From contig JAQUMB010000004.1 in the NCBI GenBank assembly GCA_028718325.1, forward strand, positions 1 through 50,025: 50,025 bases of DNA, in the 5' to 3' direction. The notes beneath the pieces are model-generated. The model worked only from the letters and a program-made list of their open reading frames with translations. It was not told the DNA's origin and ran no database searches. Position 1 is the stretch's first letter; each line of letters starts with the position of its first letter. The position numbers and the translations under genes are program-made. Source of the DNA: Patescibacteria group bacterium (GTDB taxonomy: Bacteria > Patescibacteriota > CPR2 > UBA1875 > CAIMLA01). Below are positions 23,279 to 31,576 of this stretch, in pieces.

Positions 23279-23974
23279 ATGGTCGATACAATAAACCCAA
23301 ATACAAATAAAAATAATGTACAACCTCCGGATAATAACAACTCACACCCGGCAGGGCGATCATTCTATAGCGGGTTTGGTCGGCCGGACGATGTTAAAGT
23401 GAACTTAGCTAAGGACATTGAGGGACAATCTTCAGGCGGATCAACTTCATCAGGCTCTGGCACTCCTGCTGTTTCACTAGCCTATCCACAAACGCCAGTT
23501 GAGGCATCTCTACCGCAAACTGAGACTCCAACCCCAGCCTCGGTGGAAGCTGAATCACAGACACCTCCGTCACCAGCTCCAAGAATCTCAGACTTGCAAA
23601 GTAAACCAGAGACGACTTATCAGACAGCCCACGTTCCTCAGGAGCCCAAAGAGCCTATTAACTGGCGAGGGCCACTGGTTATAGTGGTAGGGGGCATACT
23701 GATTTCAGCAATCTTGGGGGGAGTCACATACTATGTTGCCAATTCTATTAATCAAAGTGCTATACAAAAACAAAAAACTGAGCTAAATAATTTAAACAAA
23801 AAGCTAAATGCCTTATTAGAAAATCCAACACCCTTAGAATTACCGAAGACAGAGCCACCTCAAACAGTTGTACCTACACCAGAAACTCCTAAGGTAGAAA
23901 CACCAGCTCCGGCGATTGAGCAGCCAAAGATCGAAGAGCCAGCGCCTGCTACACCAGAATCTGGCAGTGGATGA
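23279..23974 (+). CDS. Proline-rich single-pass membrane protein
   Basis: The 231-residue product has a disordered N-terminal half rich in P, S, T, Q and N, one hydrophobic helix at about 131-154 and a short coiled-coil stretch (QKQKTELNNLNKKLNALLEN). A P/E/T/A-rich tail with repeated PETP, EEPAP-like units follows. Low complexity blocks any family call. The topology is like that of tethered scaffold or wall-spanning proteins. There is no Shine-Dalgarno sequence; the ATG lies 7 bases after the SH3 gene, so it is probably translated through coupling. Confidence 0.6.
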   Translation: MVDTINPNTNKNNVQPPDNNNSHPAGRSFYSGFGRPDDVKVNLAKDIEGQSSGGSTSSGSGTPAVSLAYPQTPVEASLPQTETPTPASVEAESQTPPSPAPRISDLQSKPETTYQTAHVPQEPKEPINWRGPLVIVVGGILISAILGGVTYYVANSINQSAIQKQKTELNNLNKKLNALLENPTPLELPKTEPPQTVVPTPETPKVETPAPAIEQPKIEEPAPATPESGSG

Positions 23975-24012
23975 TCAAAAGCCAAGCTAAATAATTTTTT
24001 AGGAGGGATAAT

Positions 24013-26106
24013 TTGTTAGGCAATGATTTTTTTAAGCCAAGGTCAATTGCTGTGATTGGAGCATCAGCAAATCCAACCAAGATTGGTTTTAGCTTGGTAA
24101 AAAATTTGCTAGACGGGAAATTTGAAGGCCGGATATATCCGGTTAATTTTGATGAGACAAATATTTTGGGCTTAAAATGCTATCCGAAGATTTCTTACAT
24201 TCCTACTGAAGTTAATTTGGCGATTATCTCAACGCCAGCGATAACAGTTCCAGCGGTCTTAGAACAATGTGGGCAGAGAAAAATAAAATATGTCATCATC
24301 ATTTCTGCCGGGTTTGCCGAGGTTGGCCAGGCCGGCAAAGATTTACAGTTAGCAATCAAGCAGGTAGCAGAAAAATACAAAATCAGGGTCTTGGGCCCCA
24401 ATTGTTTAGGGGTGATCAGCCCGATAAACAGATTAAACGCTTCCTTTTCATTGAATATGCCGGTTAAAAAGAATATTGCTGTCATATCTCAAAGCGGAGC
24501 CATCTGTACTGCGATTTTGGATTGGGCAAATAAAAAAGGAGTGGGTTTTTCTCATTTTGTAAGTTTAGGGAATAAAGTCGATCTAAGCGAAAATGACTTT
24601 CTAGAATATTTTGCCAATGATCCAAATACAGAAGTGGTAATTGGTTATCTGGAATCTATTTCTGACGGCCCAAACTTTCTAAAATCAGCTCGCGAGTTAA
24701 CCAAGAAAAAGCCATTTATTTTGCTCAAATCAGGGAGGAGCAAAGAAGGACAGAAGGCGGCCAGCTCACACACTGCTGCTTTGGCCGAGGATGACCTGGT
24801 TGTAACCGAGGCCATGCAAGAAGCCGGAGTGATCAGGGCAGATAACCTGGAAGATCTATTCGAATGGAGCATGACATTTTCTGAGATTGTATTGCCTATT
24901 AACAACAAGGCTATGGTAATTACAAACGCTGGAGGTCCGGCTGTCATGACGACTGACGAGATAGCAAACAGACATCACTTAAAGTTTTTTGAAGTTAGCA
25001 AAAAGCTTGAAACCCAATTATCAACGAATCTAGACAAAAAAATCACTATTAATAACCCATTGGACTTACTCGGTGATGCCACCAGCAAGGAGTTTGAGAA
25101 TTTTTTCAAAACGATACAGACAAGGAAAGAAGCGGTTCCAGATATAAAAATAATTCTACTTACCCCTCAATCAAACACTGATATAGAAAAAATAGCCAAA
25201 AAAATAGTTGAGTATAAAGACAATAAAACAGTAGTAGTTTTTATCGGCGGCAAAAGTTTTGATTTGGCTTACCAGATCCTTGCAGAAGCAAAAATCCCAA
25301 CTTTTCTATATCCGGAAAGCGCAGTCCGGGCTCTCGATCAGTTAGCCCGTTATACTGATTACAAAAAACTAAAACAGCAAAAAATACATTACGTAAAAGG
25401 GATTAAACGAGCGGCCGAAAGAATAATCAAGAAAGATGGCTTCTTAACAGATTCTGATTTGGCTAAATTACTTGCAGCATATCAGATACCAATGGCCGAT
25501 TCAAAATTGGCTAACACGCTTGATGAAGCCATGGAGGCAGCCAATAGGATAGGTTATCCAGTAGTTCTAAAGGTAGCCTCACCGAATATTCTACATAAGA
25601 CAGAAGGAAGGGTTGTCAAATTGGGGATTAGTACTGATGAAGAATTAAAAAACGGCTACGAGGAAATATTGTCAAACAGCAAAAAGAATTTTCCAAATGC
25701 TCAGATCGCTGGCATTACGGTTTACAGAATGGTTCGGTCATCGGTAGAATTCGCTCTGGGGGCGAAAAGGGATCCAGTCTTTGGCCCGATAATAATGTTT
25801 GGTTTAGGGGGGGTTTATATTGAAGTCTTCAACGATTTTCGGATTCGCTTAGCCCCGGTCAGCATTGAAGAAGCTCATGAAATGATCAAAAAAATAAAAT
25901 CCTACGAATTACTTCTCGGCTATAGAAACACTCAAAAGTTTGACCTGGAGGCGATTGCCAAAGCAATATCTGGTTTATCATCACTAATGACTGATTTTCC
26001 AAAAATCAAAGAAGTTGATGTTAATCCGATCCGTTTGGCAAAAAGCAATGGTGGCATTTTGGCGCTTGATGCGAAGGTTATTTTTGATTCGGCAAAACTA
26101 GAGTAA
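24013..26106 (+). CDS. Acetyl-CoA synthetase (ADP-forming), fused alpha-beta
   Basis: It converts acetyl-CoA, ADP and phosphate to acetate, CoA and ATP, a substrate-level phosphorylation common in anaerobes. The 697-residue protein combines the alpha part (CoA-binding Rossmann domain from IAVIGASANPTKIG, then succinyl-CoA-ligase-like domains) with the beta ATP-grasp part (from about 460). The phosphohistidine is probably H253 in SSHTAAL, and a second histidine, H528 in LHKTEG, lies in the ATP-grasp segment. TTG at 24013 follows AGGAGGG by five bases. It is directly upstream of the 2-oxoacid oxidoreductase genes that would supply its acyl-CoA. Other acyl-CoAs may be used. Confidence 0.93.
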   Translation: MLGNDFFKPRSIAVIGASANPTKIGFSLVKNLLDGKFEGRIYPVNFDETNILGLKCYPKISYIPTEVNLAIISTPAITVPAVLEQCGQRKIKYVIIISAGFAEVGQAGKDLQLAIKQVAEKYKIRVLGPNCLGVISPINRLNASFSLNMPVKKNIAVISQSGAICTAILDWANKKGVGFSHFVSLGNKVDLSENDFLEYFANDPNTEVVIGYLESISDGPNFLKSARELTKKKPFILLKSGRSKEGQKAASSHTAALAEDDLVVTEAMQEAGVIRADNLEDLFEWSMTFSEIVLPINNKAMVITNAGGPAVMTTDEIANRHHLKFFEVSKKLETQLSTNLDKKITINNPLDLLGDATSKEFENFFKTIQTRKEAVPDIKIILLTPQSNTDIEKIAKKIVEYKDNKTVVVFIGGKSFDLAYQILAEAKIPTFLYPESAVRALDQLARYTDYKKLKQQKIHYVKGIKRAAERIIKKDGFLTDSDLAKLLAAYQIPMADSKLANTLDEAMEAANRIGYPVVLKVASPNILHKTEGRVVKLGISTDEELKNGYEEILSNSKKNFPNAQIAGITVYRMVRSSVEFALGAKRDPVFGPIIMFGLGGVYIEVFNDFRIRLAPVSIEEAHEMIKKIKSYELLLGYRNTQKFDLEAIAKAISGLSSLMTDFPKIKEVDVNPIRLAKSNGGILALDAKVIFDSAKLE

Positions 26107-26127
26107 AATGGATAAACGGAGGGCGTC

Positions 26128-27168
26128 TTGCCTGAAAAAAAAGAGTTATTAACGGGGAATGATGTTGTCTTGAAGGCAGCTGTTTTGGCGGGAGCAAATT
26201 ATTTTGCCGGTTATCCTATTACTCCTTCAACTGAGATAATGAGTGGTTGGGCCAAACTCGCTGCTCGTGACAAAACTTTGGAATTTTTGCAAACCGAGGA
26301 TGAAATAGCCGCGGGAATGGCCACAATCGGAGGACTTCTAGCAGGCAAAAAGGCTTGGACAGTGACAGCCGGAGTCGGACATGTATTAATCCAGGACCCC
26401 ATGGTTCTAGCAGAGACGCTTTCATTGCCCTTTGTGATGTATGTTGGACAACGAGGCGGCCCGTCTACCGGAACAGTCATTTACTCCCAACAGGAGCTAA
26501 ACCTAGCTCGCTACGGTGGAAACAGTGAAGGTTTGAGGGTTGTTTATGCCCCGAGCAATATTCAAGAACTATTTGAAATCACGCAAAAAGCATTTCATAC
26601 AGCTTGGCGGTATCGTATTCCCACAATTATTCTAGGTGATGGATATCTAACCAAAACTTTGAGTCCTGTAGACACAAGCAAAGCACTACCACAAGAAAAA
26701 GCCGAACCATATTTTTTGAATGGTGAAGTAAAAAACCTGCGTAACTGTTTTTCTAGGGAAGATGAATTGGCTGAGCATCTAAACATTCTTTTTGCCAAAT
26801 ACGCCGCGATGAGTCGTCAGATTGTTGAGTCAGAAAGCTATAAAACAAATGATGCTAAAGTAGTTGTTTTTGCCTGGGGAACGGTTGGCTTTGCGGCCAA
26901 AGTTGCGGTTACCAACCTTCGGAAAAATGGCAAAAGAGTCGGACTTTTCCGACCGATTACTATGAGACCATTTGACGATAAAAGTGCGATAAAGGCAGTG
27001 AAAAAAGCAAACAAGATTTTAATAGCAGAATCTAGCGGGGGACAATTCGGCAGAATTGTCAGAGAAACTTTGTCGCAAACAACAAAAGCTGAATATACGA
27101 GGCTTTATAAACCGGCCGAGGGAATTACTCCTGAAGAAATAGAAGAAAAATTAAGCGAGATGTTATAA
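26128..27168 (+). CDS. korA: 2-oxoacid:ferredoxin oxidoreductase, alpha subunit
   Basis: It is part of a thiamine-diphosphate enzyme that decarboxylates a 2-oxoacid to acyl-CoA and reduces ferredoxin. The 346-residue subunit has the substrate/pyrimidine domain signature AGYPITPSTEIM, TEDEIAAGMATIGG, and the transketolase C-terminal-like domain (VVVFAWGTVGFAAKV). Names differ between pyruvate (por), 2-oxoglutarate (kor) and generic (vor) enzymes; with the acetate-forming gene beside it pyruvate is the likeliest substrate. The start is TTG at 26128 after GGAGGG. The four subunits lie in order alpha, beta, gamma, delta. Confidence 0.9.
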   Translation: MPEKKELLTGNDVVLKAAVLAGANYFAGYPITPSTEIMSGWAKLAARDKTLEFLQTEDEIAAGMATIGGLLAGKKAWTVTAGVGHVLIQDPMVLAETLSLPFVMYVGQRGGPSTGTVIYSQQELNLARYGGNSEGLRVVYAPSNIQELFEITQKAFHTAWRYRIPTIILGDGYLTKTLSPVDTSKALPQEKAEPYFLNGEVKNLRNCFSREDELAEHLNILFAKYAAMSRQIVESESYKTNDAKVVVFAWGTVGFAAKVAVTNLRKNGKRVGLFRPITMRPFDDKSAIKAVKKANKILIAESSGGQFGRIVRETLSQTTKAEYTRLYKPAEGITPEEIEEKLSEML

Positions 27169-27885
27169 ATGGACGAACCAAGATATCCAAAATGTGTGAA
27201 TCAAAAGTCAAAGCCAAGCAATTTTTGCCCAGGTTGCGGTTATGGGATAATCTTAAAGACTCTTGGTCAGGTAATCGACGAAATGGAGATTGCCCCACGA
27301 ACGGTTATGGCGGTTGATATTGGTTGTAATCTATTGGCCTGGGATTATTTTAAGCTTGATACGATCCAGACTCATCATGGCAGAGTTACTCCTTTGACGG
27401 TGGGGTACAAAAAAGCCAAAAAAGACAGTGTCATGATAGGGATTGCTGGAGACGGAGGACTTTATGCTATTGGTCTCCAAGGTTTTCTTCACGCGGCCCA
27501 TCGCGATGACCCAGTTATGATTATTGGAGTTAATAATACAATTTATGCGATGACCGGGGGACAGTTGGCACCTACTTCTTTGCCCTATCAGGTGACCGAT
27601 TCATCACCAGAGGGTAAATTTACTTACGACAAGCCAATATTTGGTCCGGAGCTAACCAAAGACTGGGCTAATAAAAAAGCTTATTTAGCTCGCGGCAGTG
27701 TATTAAATGTGCCGCAGTTAAAGCAAATAATAAAAAAGGCGATTGAAAGACAAATTGAAGGACACTTCTCATTTATTGAGATCCTGTCATTTTGCCCAAC
27801 TAACTGGAAAACAGATGCAAAACAAACGATTGAATTGACCGAAAATCTGGAGAAAGTTTTCAAAACAGGAGTAATCAATGAATAA
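27169..27885 (+). CDS. korB: 2-oxoacid:ferredoxin oxidoreductase, beta subunit
   Basis: The 238-residue subunit binds thiamine diphosphate: GIAGDGGLYAIGLQG leads to the closing IIGVNN, the GDG-x(about 25)-N(N) motif. NFCPGCGYGIILK near the N-terminus is the family's cysteine pair, which with others ligates a 4Fe-4S cluster. C45-region DIGCNLLAWDY is also conserved. It starts immediately after the alpha stop (no gap) and overlaps the gamma gene by 8 bases. The length is on the short side of the family but complete in motifs. Confidence 0.9.
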   Translation: MDEPRYPKCVNQKSKPSNFCPGCGYGIILKTLGQVIDEMEIAPRTVMAVDIGCNLLAWDYFKLDTIQTHHGRVTPLTVGYKKAKKDSVMIGIAGDGGLYAIGLQGFLHAAHRDDPVMIIGVNNTIYAMTGGQLAPTSLPYQVTDSSPEGKFTYDKPIFGPELTKDWANKKAYLARGSVLNVPQLKQIIKKAIERQIEGHFSFIEILSFCPTNWKTDAKQTIELTENLEKVFKTGVINE

Positions 27886-28450
27886 TCAAAATATCACGAA
27901 GGTTATTGTTGCTGGGGAAGGAGGTCAGGGGGTCCAGAGTATCGCCCACATTCTCACCAAGGCTGCTTTTGCCGCTGGTTTGAATGTTTCTTTTCTGCCT
28001 AACTATGGAGTGGAGCAAAGGGGTGGTGTCTCGTTAGGCTTTATCCAATTTGGCAAGGGAATTATCGGCTTCCCAAAATTTTCCCAAGCAGATATTTTAC
28101 TAGTGATGAGAGATAGAGCCATTGAAAGGACGAAGCGTTACATTGGTTCAAATACTCTATATATTTATGATTCAGATCTTATTAAGGCGGATCAGCTGTC
28201 AGACATTTATGTCCAGAAATTACCGATCTCAGCCACCAGCACTGCTAACCAAAAGCTTGACCCAAAAGTCTTTAATATCATATTGCTAGGTGCGATAGTC
28301 GCAGAATGCGGTTTGATCAAAGATAAATTTATTGAATCCGAGATCGATAACAATTTTGCTGATAAATATAAAATTAAACCACAATTTAAGTATTTGAACA
28401 AGAAAGCCTTTGAAATAGGGAAAAAACTTACAAAAGAGGTATATCGATAA
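27878..28450 (+). CDS. korC: 2-oxoacid:ferredoxin oxidoreductase, gamma subunit
   Basis: The 190-residue subunit has the CoA-associated gamma fold: VAGEGGQGVQSIAHILTKAA at the N-terminus, followed by PNYGVEQRGGVSLGFIQFG, both diagnostic. It bridges the catalytic subunits and contributes to CoA binding. AGGAG lies seven bases before its ATG, within the end of korB. Its stop overlaps the ferredoxin-like gene as TAATG, so the four subunits are coupled. Confidence 0.9.
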   Translation: MNNQNITKVIVAGEGGQGVQSIAHILTKAAFAAGLNVSFLPNYGVEQRGGVSLGFIQFGKGIIGFPKFSQADILLVMRDRAIERTKRYIGSNTLYIYDSDLIKADQLSDIYVQKLPISATSTANQKLDPKVFNIILLGAIVAECGLIKDKFIESEIDNNFADKYKIKPQFKYLNKKAFEIGKKLTKEVYR

Positions 28451-28686
28451 TGGCTCATACAGCAAAAAAATTTGAAGAAAAAGGCAAAACATGGACGCAG
28501 TTTCCAAAACAGTGTAAGAGTTGTTACCTTTGTATCGCAACCTGTCCTCAAAAATGTTTGTCACAAGACGAAAAAGTTTTGGGCTATTATGGCCAGCCAA
28601 GTGTCAAGTGCGATATCAAAAATTGCGTACAGTGTAAAAAGTGCGAAACGATTTGTCCAGATCTAGCTATCAGGGTTAAAGACTGA
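28450..28686 (+). CDS. korD: 2-oxoacid oxidoreductase delta subunit, 2x[4Fe-4S] ferredoxin
   Basis: The 78-residue protein has two C-x2-C-x2-C-x3-C motifs, CKSCYLCIATCP and CVQCKKCETICP, each ligating a 4Fe-4S cluster. It passes electrons from the thiamine centre to soluble ferredoxin. In many operons delta comes first; here it is last. It is followed by a convergent orphan gene with a shared hairpin between. Confidence 0.92.
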   Translation: MAHTAKKFEEKGKTWTQFPKQCKSCYLCIATCPQKCLSQDEKVLGYYGQPSVKCDIKNCVQCKKCETICPDLAIRVKD

Positions 28687-28717
28687 AAATTTTTCTTGTA
28701 TTCTTGTATAAATAGAA

Positions 28718-28741
28718 AAGGCGCACCTTGCGGTGCGCCTT
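28718..28741 (-). terminator. Perfect 10-bp terminator between convergent genes
   Basis: AAGGCGCACC (28718-28727) pairs with 28732-28741 around TTGC. On the minus strand it runs into TTTTCTATTTAT, a good T-tract for the orphan gene ending at 28753. On the plus strand the tail is weaker (CCTTAG), but it may also stop the kor transcript. Confidence 0.85.
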
Positions 28742-28752
28742 CCTTAGCGGGG

Positions 28753-29181
28753 TTAAAATGGATCGACCAGAGTATACCAGTCGCCGAATTGCCGGAACTC
28801 CGGGATCGGAGTTGTCGACGGATCCTCGAGGCTGAACCATTCGTTCTCGTTGATCAGGTTTTTGTCCGTGAAACGCACACTTGTCCTGTATTGGATGGTG
28901 TTTACCACCCATTGCTTGCTTTGCTCGTTGTTGATGCGAAACAGCACACGGAAGTATGGAACCTTGTGGTAGTAGAACGTGATCCAACGCTCCATCTTCT
29001 TGTATCCACGATCGAGTGAACATAATTTCCCGAGTTCGATCTCGCGATAGTAGACCCCGAGCTCCTGCCAGTCGTTGAAGACTTGTGCTCGCTGGGGATT
29101 GTTTTTGAACTTATAAAACTCCTCAATCGCAAGTTGTACTGTTCTGGAAACACTGATTCGACTATCTGACGTCAATGACAT
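28753..29181 (-). CDS. Orphan 142-aa protein, unrecognised
   Basis: GGAGG lies five bases before the ATG at 29181. The product is soluble, rich in aromatic residues and charges, with an N-terminal SRISVSRTVQLAIEEFYKF stretch that could be a helix and a beta-rich remainder (RWITFYYHKVPYFRVLF, then YRTSVRFTDK). I recognise no family. It has a strong promoter, a roughly 75-base leader that can fold (GCTTG/CAAGC and AGGT/ACCT), and a canonical terminator. Its base composition is clearly richer in GC than korABCD and pcrA on either side, like the other orphan units, which hints at recent acquisition or different codon selection. Confidence 0.65.
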   Translation of the reverse strand: MSLTSDSRISVSRTVQLAIEEFYKFKNNPQRAQVFNDWQELGVYYREIELGKLCSLDRGYKKMERWITFYYHKVPYFRVLFRINNEQSKQWVVNTIQYRTSVRFTDKNLINENEWFSLEDPSTTPIPEFRQFGDWYTLVDPF

Positions 29182-29262
29182 GTTGTCCTCCGTTTTCTCC
29201 CGCCAAGGGACTGGTTCAAGCTTGTAGTAGGTTGGAGTACCTGCTCAAGCGTTTCGTGCCAT

Positions 29263-29291
29263 ATTATACATTAAAATAGGAAGAAAGTCAA
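29263..29291 (-). promoter_or_regulatory. Strong promoter of the 142-aa orphan gene
   Basis: The minus strand reads TTGACT (29291-29286), a 17-base spacer and TATAAT (29268-29263), nearly consensus. It is divergent from the pcrA promoter. Confidence 0.8.
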
Positions 29292-29327
29292 TAATTTTGT
29301 ATACTACTAATCTCACTTCTGATTAGG

Positions 29328-29333
29328 TATAAT
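29328..29333 (+). promoter_or_regulatory. -10 box of pcrA, near-leaderless
   Basis: TATAAT ends 10 bases before the ATG at 29344; no Shine-Dalgarno sequence is present and the -35 is weak. A second -10-like TATACT lies at 29300-29305. Confidence 0.5.
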
Positions 29334-29343
29334 ATTACCCGAT

Positions 29344-31515
29344 ATGAACCAGATTCTAGACAATTTGAATGAAGAGCAAAAAGAAGCGGTCCTGACGACA
29401 GAAGGACCAGTTTTGATTTTGGCTGGTGCCGGGAGTGGGAAAACCAAGGTTTTGACCCATCGAGTTGCCTATCTGATTAGAGGAAAAAAAATACAGCCGG
29501 AGAACATTTTGGCGGTGACTTTTACAAATAAGGCAAGCAAAGAAATGATGTCCAGAATCGTAGCGCTTTTGGGAGGTAACCCATTAGAGAAAATCAGCTA
29601 CAATACGTCGTTTAATAGGAATTTCCCAACGATGGGGACTTTTCATTCCATTTGTGCACGAATCTTACGTGAAGAAGGCCATTACCTGGGCTATAAAAGA
29701 AGTTTTACAATTTATGATGAGTCGGATAGCTTATCCGCTATCAAAAAATCTTTTCTAGAGCTGCAAATCATAGATAAAAAAGCGGCACCTCAAGGAGTAA
29801 AGTCATATATTTCTAGTGCCAAAAATGAGCTTCTAGACCCGACAAAATATGCAGATCTATCTAGCGGTTATTTTCAAGAACTGGTAGCCAAAGTCTATCC
29901 GGTTTATCAGAGAATATTAGCAAGGAACAATGCTCTAGATTTTGATGATTTGCTCTTTGAAACGGTCAAACTTTTTCAAAAATTTCCGGAAGTCTTAGAG
30001 CGATACCAGAAACTATGGCAATACATCCATATAGATGAATATCAGGATACAAATCACGCTCAATATATGTTTATCAAACTTCTAGCTCAAAAAAACCAAA
30101 ATCTATGTGTTGTCGGAGATGACTGGCAGTCCATTTATTCTTGGCGAGGTGCAAACTTTCAAAACATCTTAGATTTTGAAAGAGACTATCCAGAAGCAAA
30201 AGTTATTAAGCTTGAACAGAATTATCGAAATACCAAGGCAATCATTGATTCTGCTCATCGGATTATCTCCAAAAACGAAAACCGAAGTGAGAAAAAACTT
30301 TGGACGGAAAATGAAGCTGGCTTGCCTCTTATGGTTGCAGAACTATATAACGAGCAGGAAGAAGCTAAATTTATTATCCAAGAAAGTGGTCGTTTGAAAC
30401 GAGAGGAGGAGCTCCAGCTTAATGACATGGTTATTCTCTATCGGACCAATGCCCAATCAAGAGCGATCGAAACAGAGTTAATTCGTTTCAATATCCCATA
30501 CCGCATTATCGGAGGTGTTCGATTCTATGAGCGTAAGGAGATAAAAGACATCTTGGCTTATCTCCGTGTCATAAATTCTGATGACGATTGGATTGCTCTG
30601 GAAAGAATCGTCAACATGCCACCTCGTGGCATCGGGGCAACTTCCATGAAAAAACTGCTTGATTATGGCCAAAAACATAAACTTTCAATTTCGAGATGCC
30701 TAGAGCAGCTTTCAGAAATAAATATAAACCCCAAGGCTAGCCAAGGACTAAAAGATTTTGCCAGACAAATTGAAGTCTTCCGACGTTCGAAGGAAACCGA
30801 AACTTTGCATGAGCTGGTTGATCTCATTTTAAATAAGAGTGGTTATGCTGATTTTCTGGACGACGGGACATTGAATGGAGAAGAGAGGTTAGAAAACGTT
30901 AAGGAATTATTATCGGTAGTCGAAGACTACACTAACCTCAATGGCAAAGAAGCGAACCTAGATGGTTTTTTGGAGGAAGTTGCTCTAATTGCTGATATCG
31001 ATAACTGGGATGCTTCGGAAGAAGCTTTGACTCTTATGACGCTGCATTCAGCCAAAGGGCTGGAATTTAAGATAGTTTTTATTATTGGAATGGAAGACAA
31101 CCTTTTTCCTCATTCGAACAGTTTCTTTGATCCGGAGCAACTAGAGGAGGAAAGGCGTCTCTGTTATGTAGGAATAACCAGAGCCAAAGAGAGGGTTTAT
31201 TTCACACTGGCAGAGAGAAGAATGCTGTACGGTGGTATCCACGCGAATCCGCCCAGCCGTTTCTTGGCCGATCTTCCGGAGAATCTGGTAGCAAATTATC
31301 AAAAAATTGCTTCAAATGATTATGAAACCAAACCACTGACCGACGAAAATTTTAGCAGTTACTACAATATTGGCGATCAGGTCATTCACGGAGAGTTTGG
31401 AGAAGGCAAAATAATTGATATGGACGACGATGATTTGAAGGTAGATTTTGGTCAAAAACACGGTCGTAAATGGCTCTCGTTGACTTATGCAAACTTGAGG
31501 AAAAAAGAGAGATAA
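29344..31515 (+). CDS. pcrA: UvrD/PcrA-type superfamily 1 DNA helicase
   Basis: It unwinds DNA 3' to 5' in repair and replication restart. The 723-residue protein has the Q-motif (LNEEQKEAV), Walker A AGAGSGKT (residues 27-34), helicase motif II IDEYQDTNHAQ near 229, motif III VVGDDWQSIYSWRGA, motif IV LEQNYRNT, motif V TLHSAKGLEFKIVF and motif VI VGITRAKE. The C-terminal 50 residues (GDQVIHGEFGEGKIIDMDDD) form the Tudor-like domain typical of PcrA that contacts RNA polymerase. The length is normal for PcrA. It is transcribed from a promoter 10 bases upstream. Confidence 0.95.
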   Translation: MNQILDNLNEEQKEAVLTTEGPVLILAGAGSGKTKVLTHRVAYLIRGKKIQPENILAVTFTNKASKEMMSRIVALLGGNPLEKISYNTSFNRNFPTMGTFHSICARILREEGHYLGYKRSFTIYDESDSLSAIKKSFLELQIIDKKAAPQGVKSYISSAKNELLDPTKYADLSSGYFQELVAKVYPVYQRILARNNALDFDDLLFETVKLFQKFPEVLERYQKLWQYIHIDEYQDTNHAQYMFIKLLAQKNQNLCVVGDDWQSIYSWRGANFQNILDFERDYPEAKVIKLEQNYRNTKAIIDSAHRIISKNENRSEKKLWTENEAGLPLMVAELYNEQEEAKFIIQESGRLKREEELQLNDMVILYRTNAQSRAIETELIRFNIPYRIIGGVRFYERKEIKDILAYLRVINSDDDWIALERIVNMPPRGIGATSMKKLLDYGQKHKLSISRCLEQLSEININPKASQGLKDFARQIEVFRRSKETETLHELVDLILNKSGYADFLDDGTLNGEERLENVKELLSVVEDYTNLNGKEANLDGFLEEVALIADIDNWDASEEALTLMTLHSAKGLEFKIVFIIGMEDNLFPHSNSFFDPEQLEEERRLCYVGITRAKERVYFTLAERRMLYGGIHANPPSRFLADLPENLVANYQKIASNDYETKPLTDENFSSYYNIGDQVIHGEFGEGKIIDMDDDDLKVDFGQKHGRKWLSLTYANLRKKER

Positions 31516-31520
31516 TCGGT

Positions 31521-31550
31521 TTGACATCTGCTATGGAAAAAGCCTACAAT
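31521..31550 (+). promoter_or_regulatory. Promoter of the G5/Rpf-like gene
   Basis: TTGACA (31521-31526), an 18-base spacer and TACAAT (31545-31550). The leader to 31577 would be about 20 bases with at most a weak Shine-Dalgarno sequence (TTGGG). Confidence 0.75.
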
Positions 31551-31576
31551 ATTTTTTGCATCAATTTGTTGGGTTA

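Noticed and set aside
28450-28686. TGA recoding as in Gracilibacteria/SR1
   Set aside because: TGA ends korD, acylphosphatase, the proline-rich protein at 23974 and others exactly where the families end, so it is a stop here.
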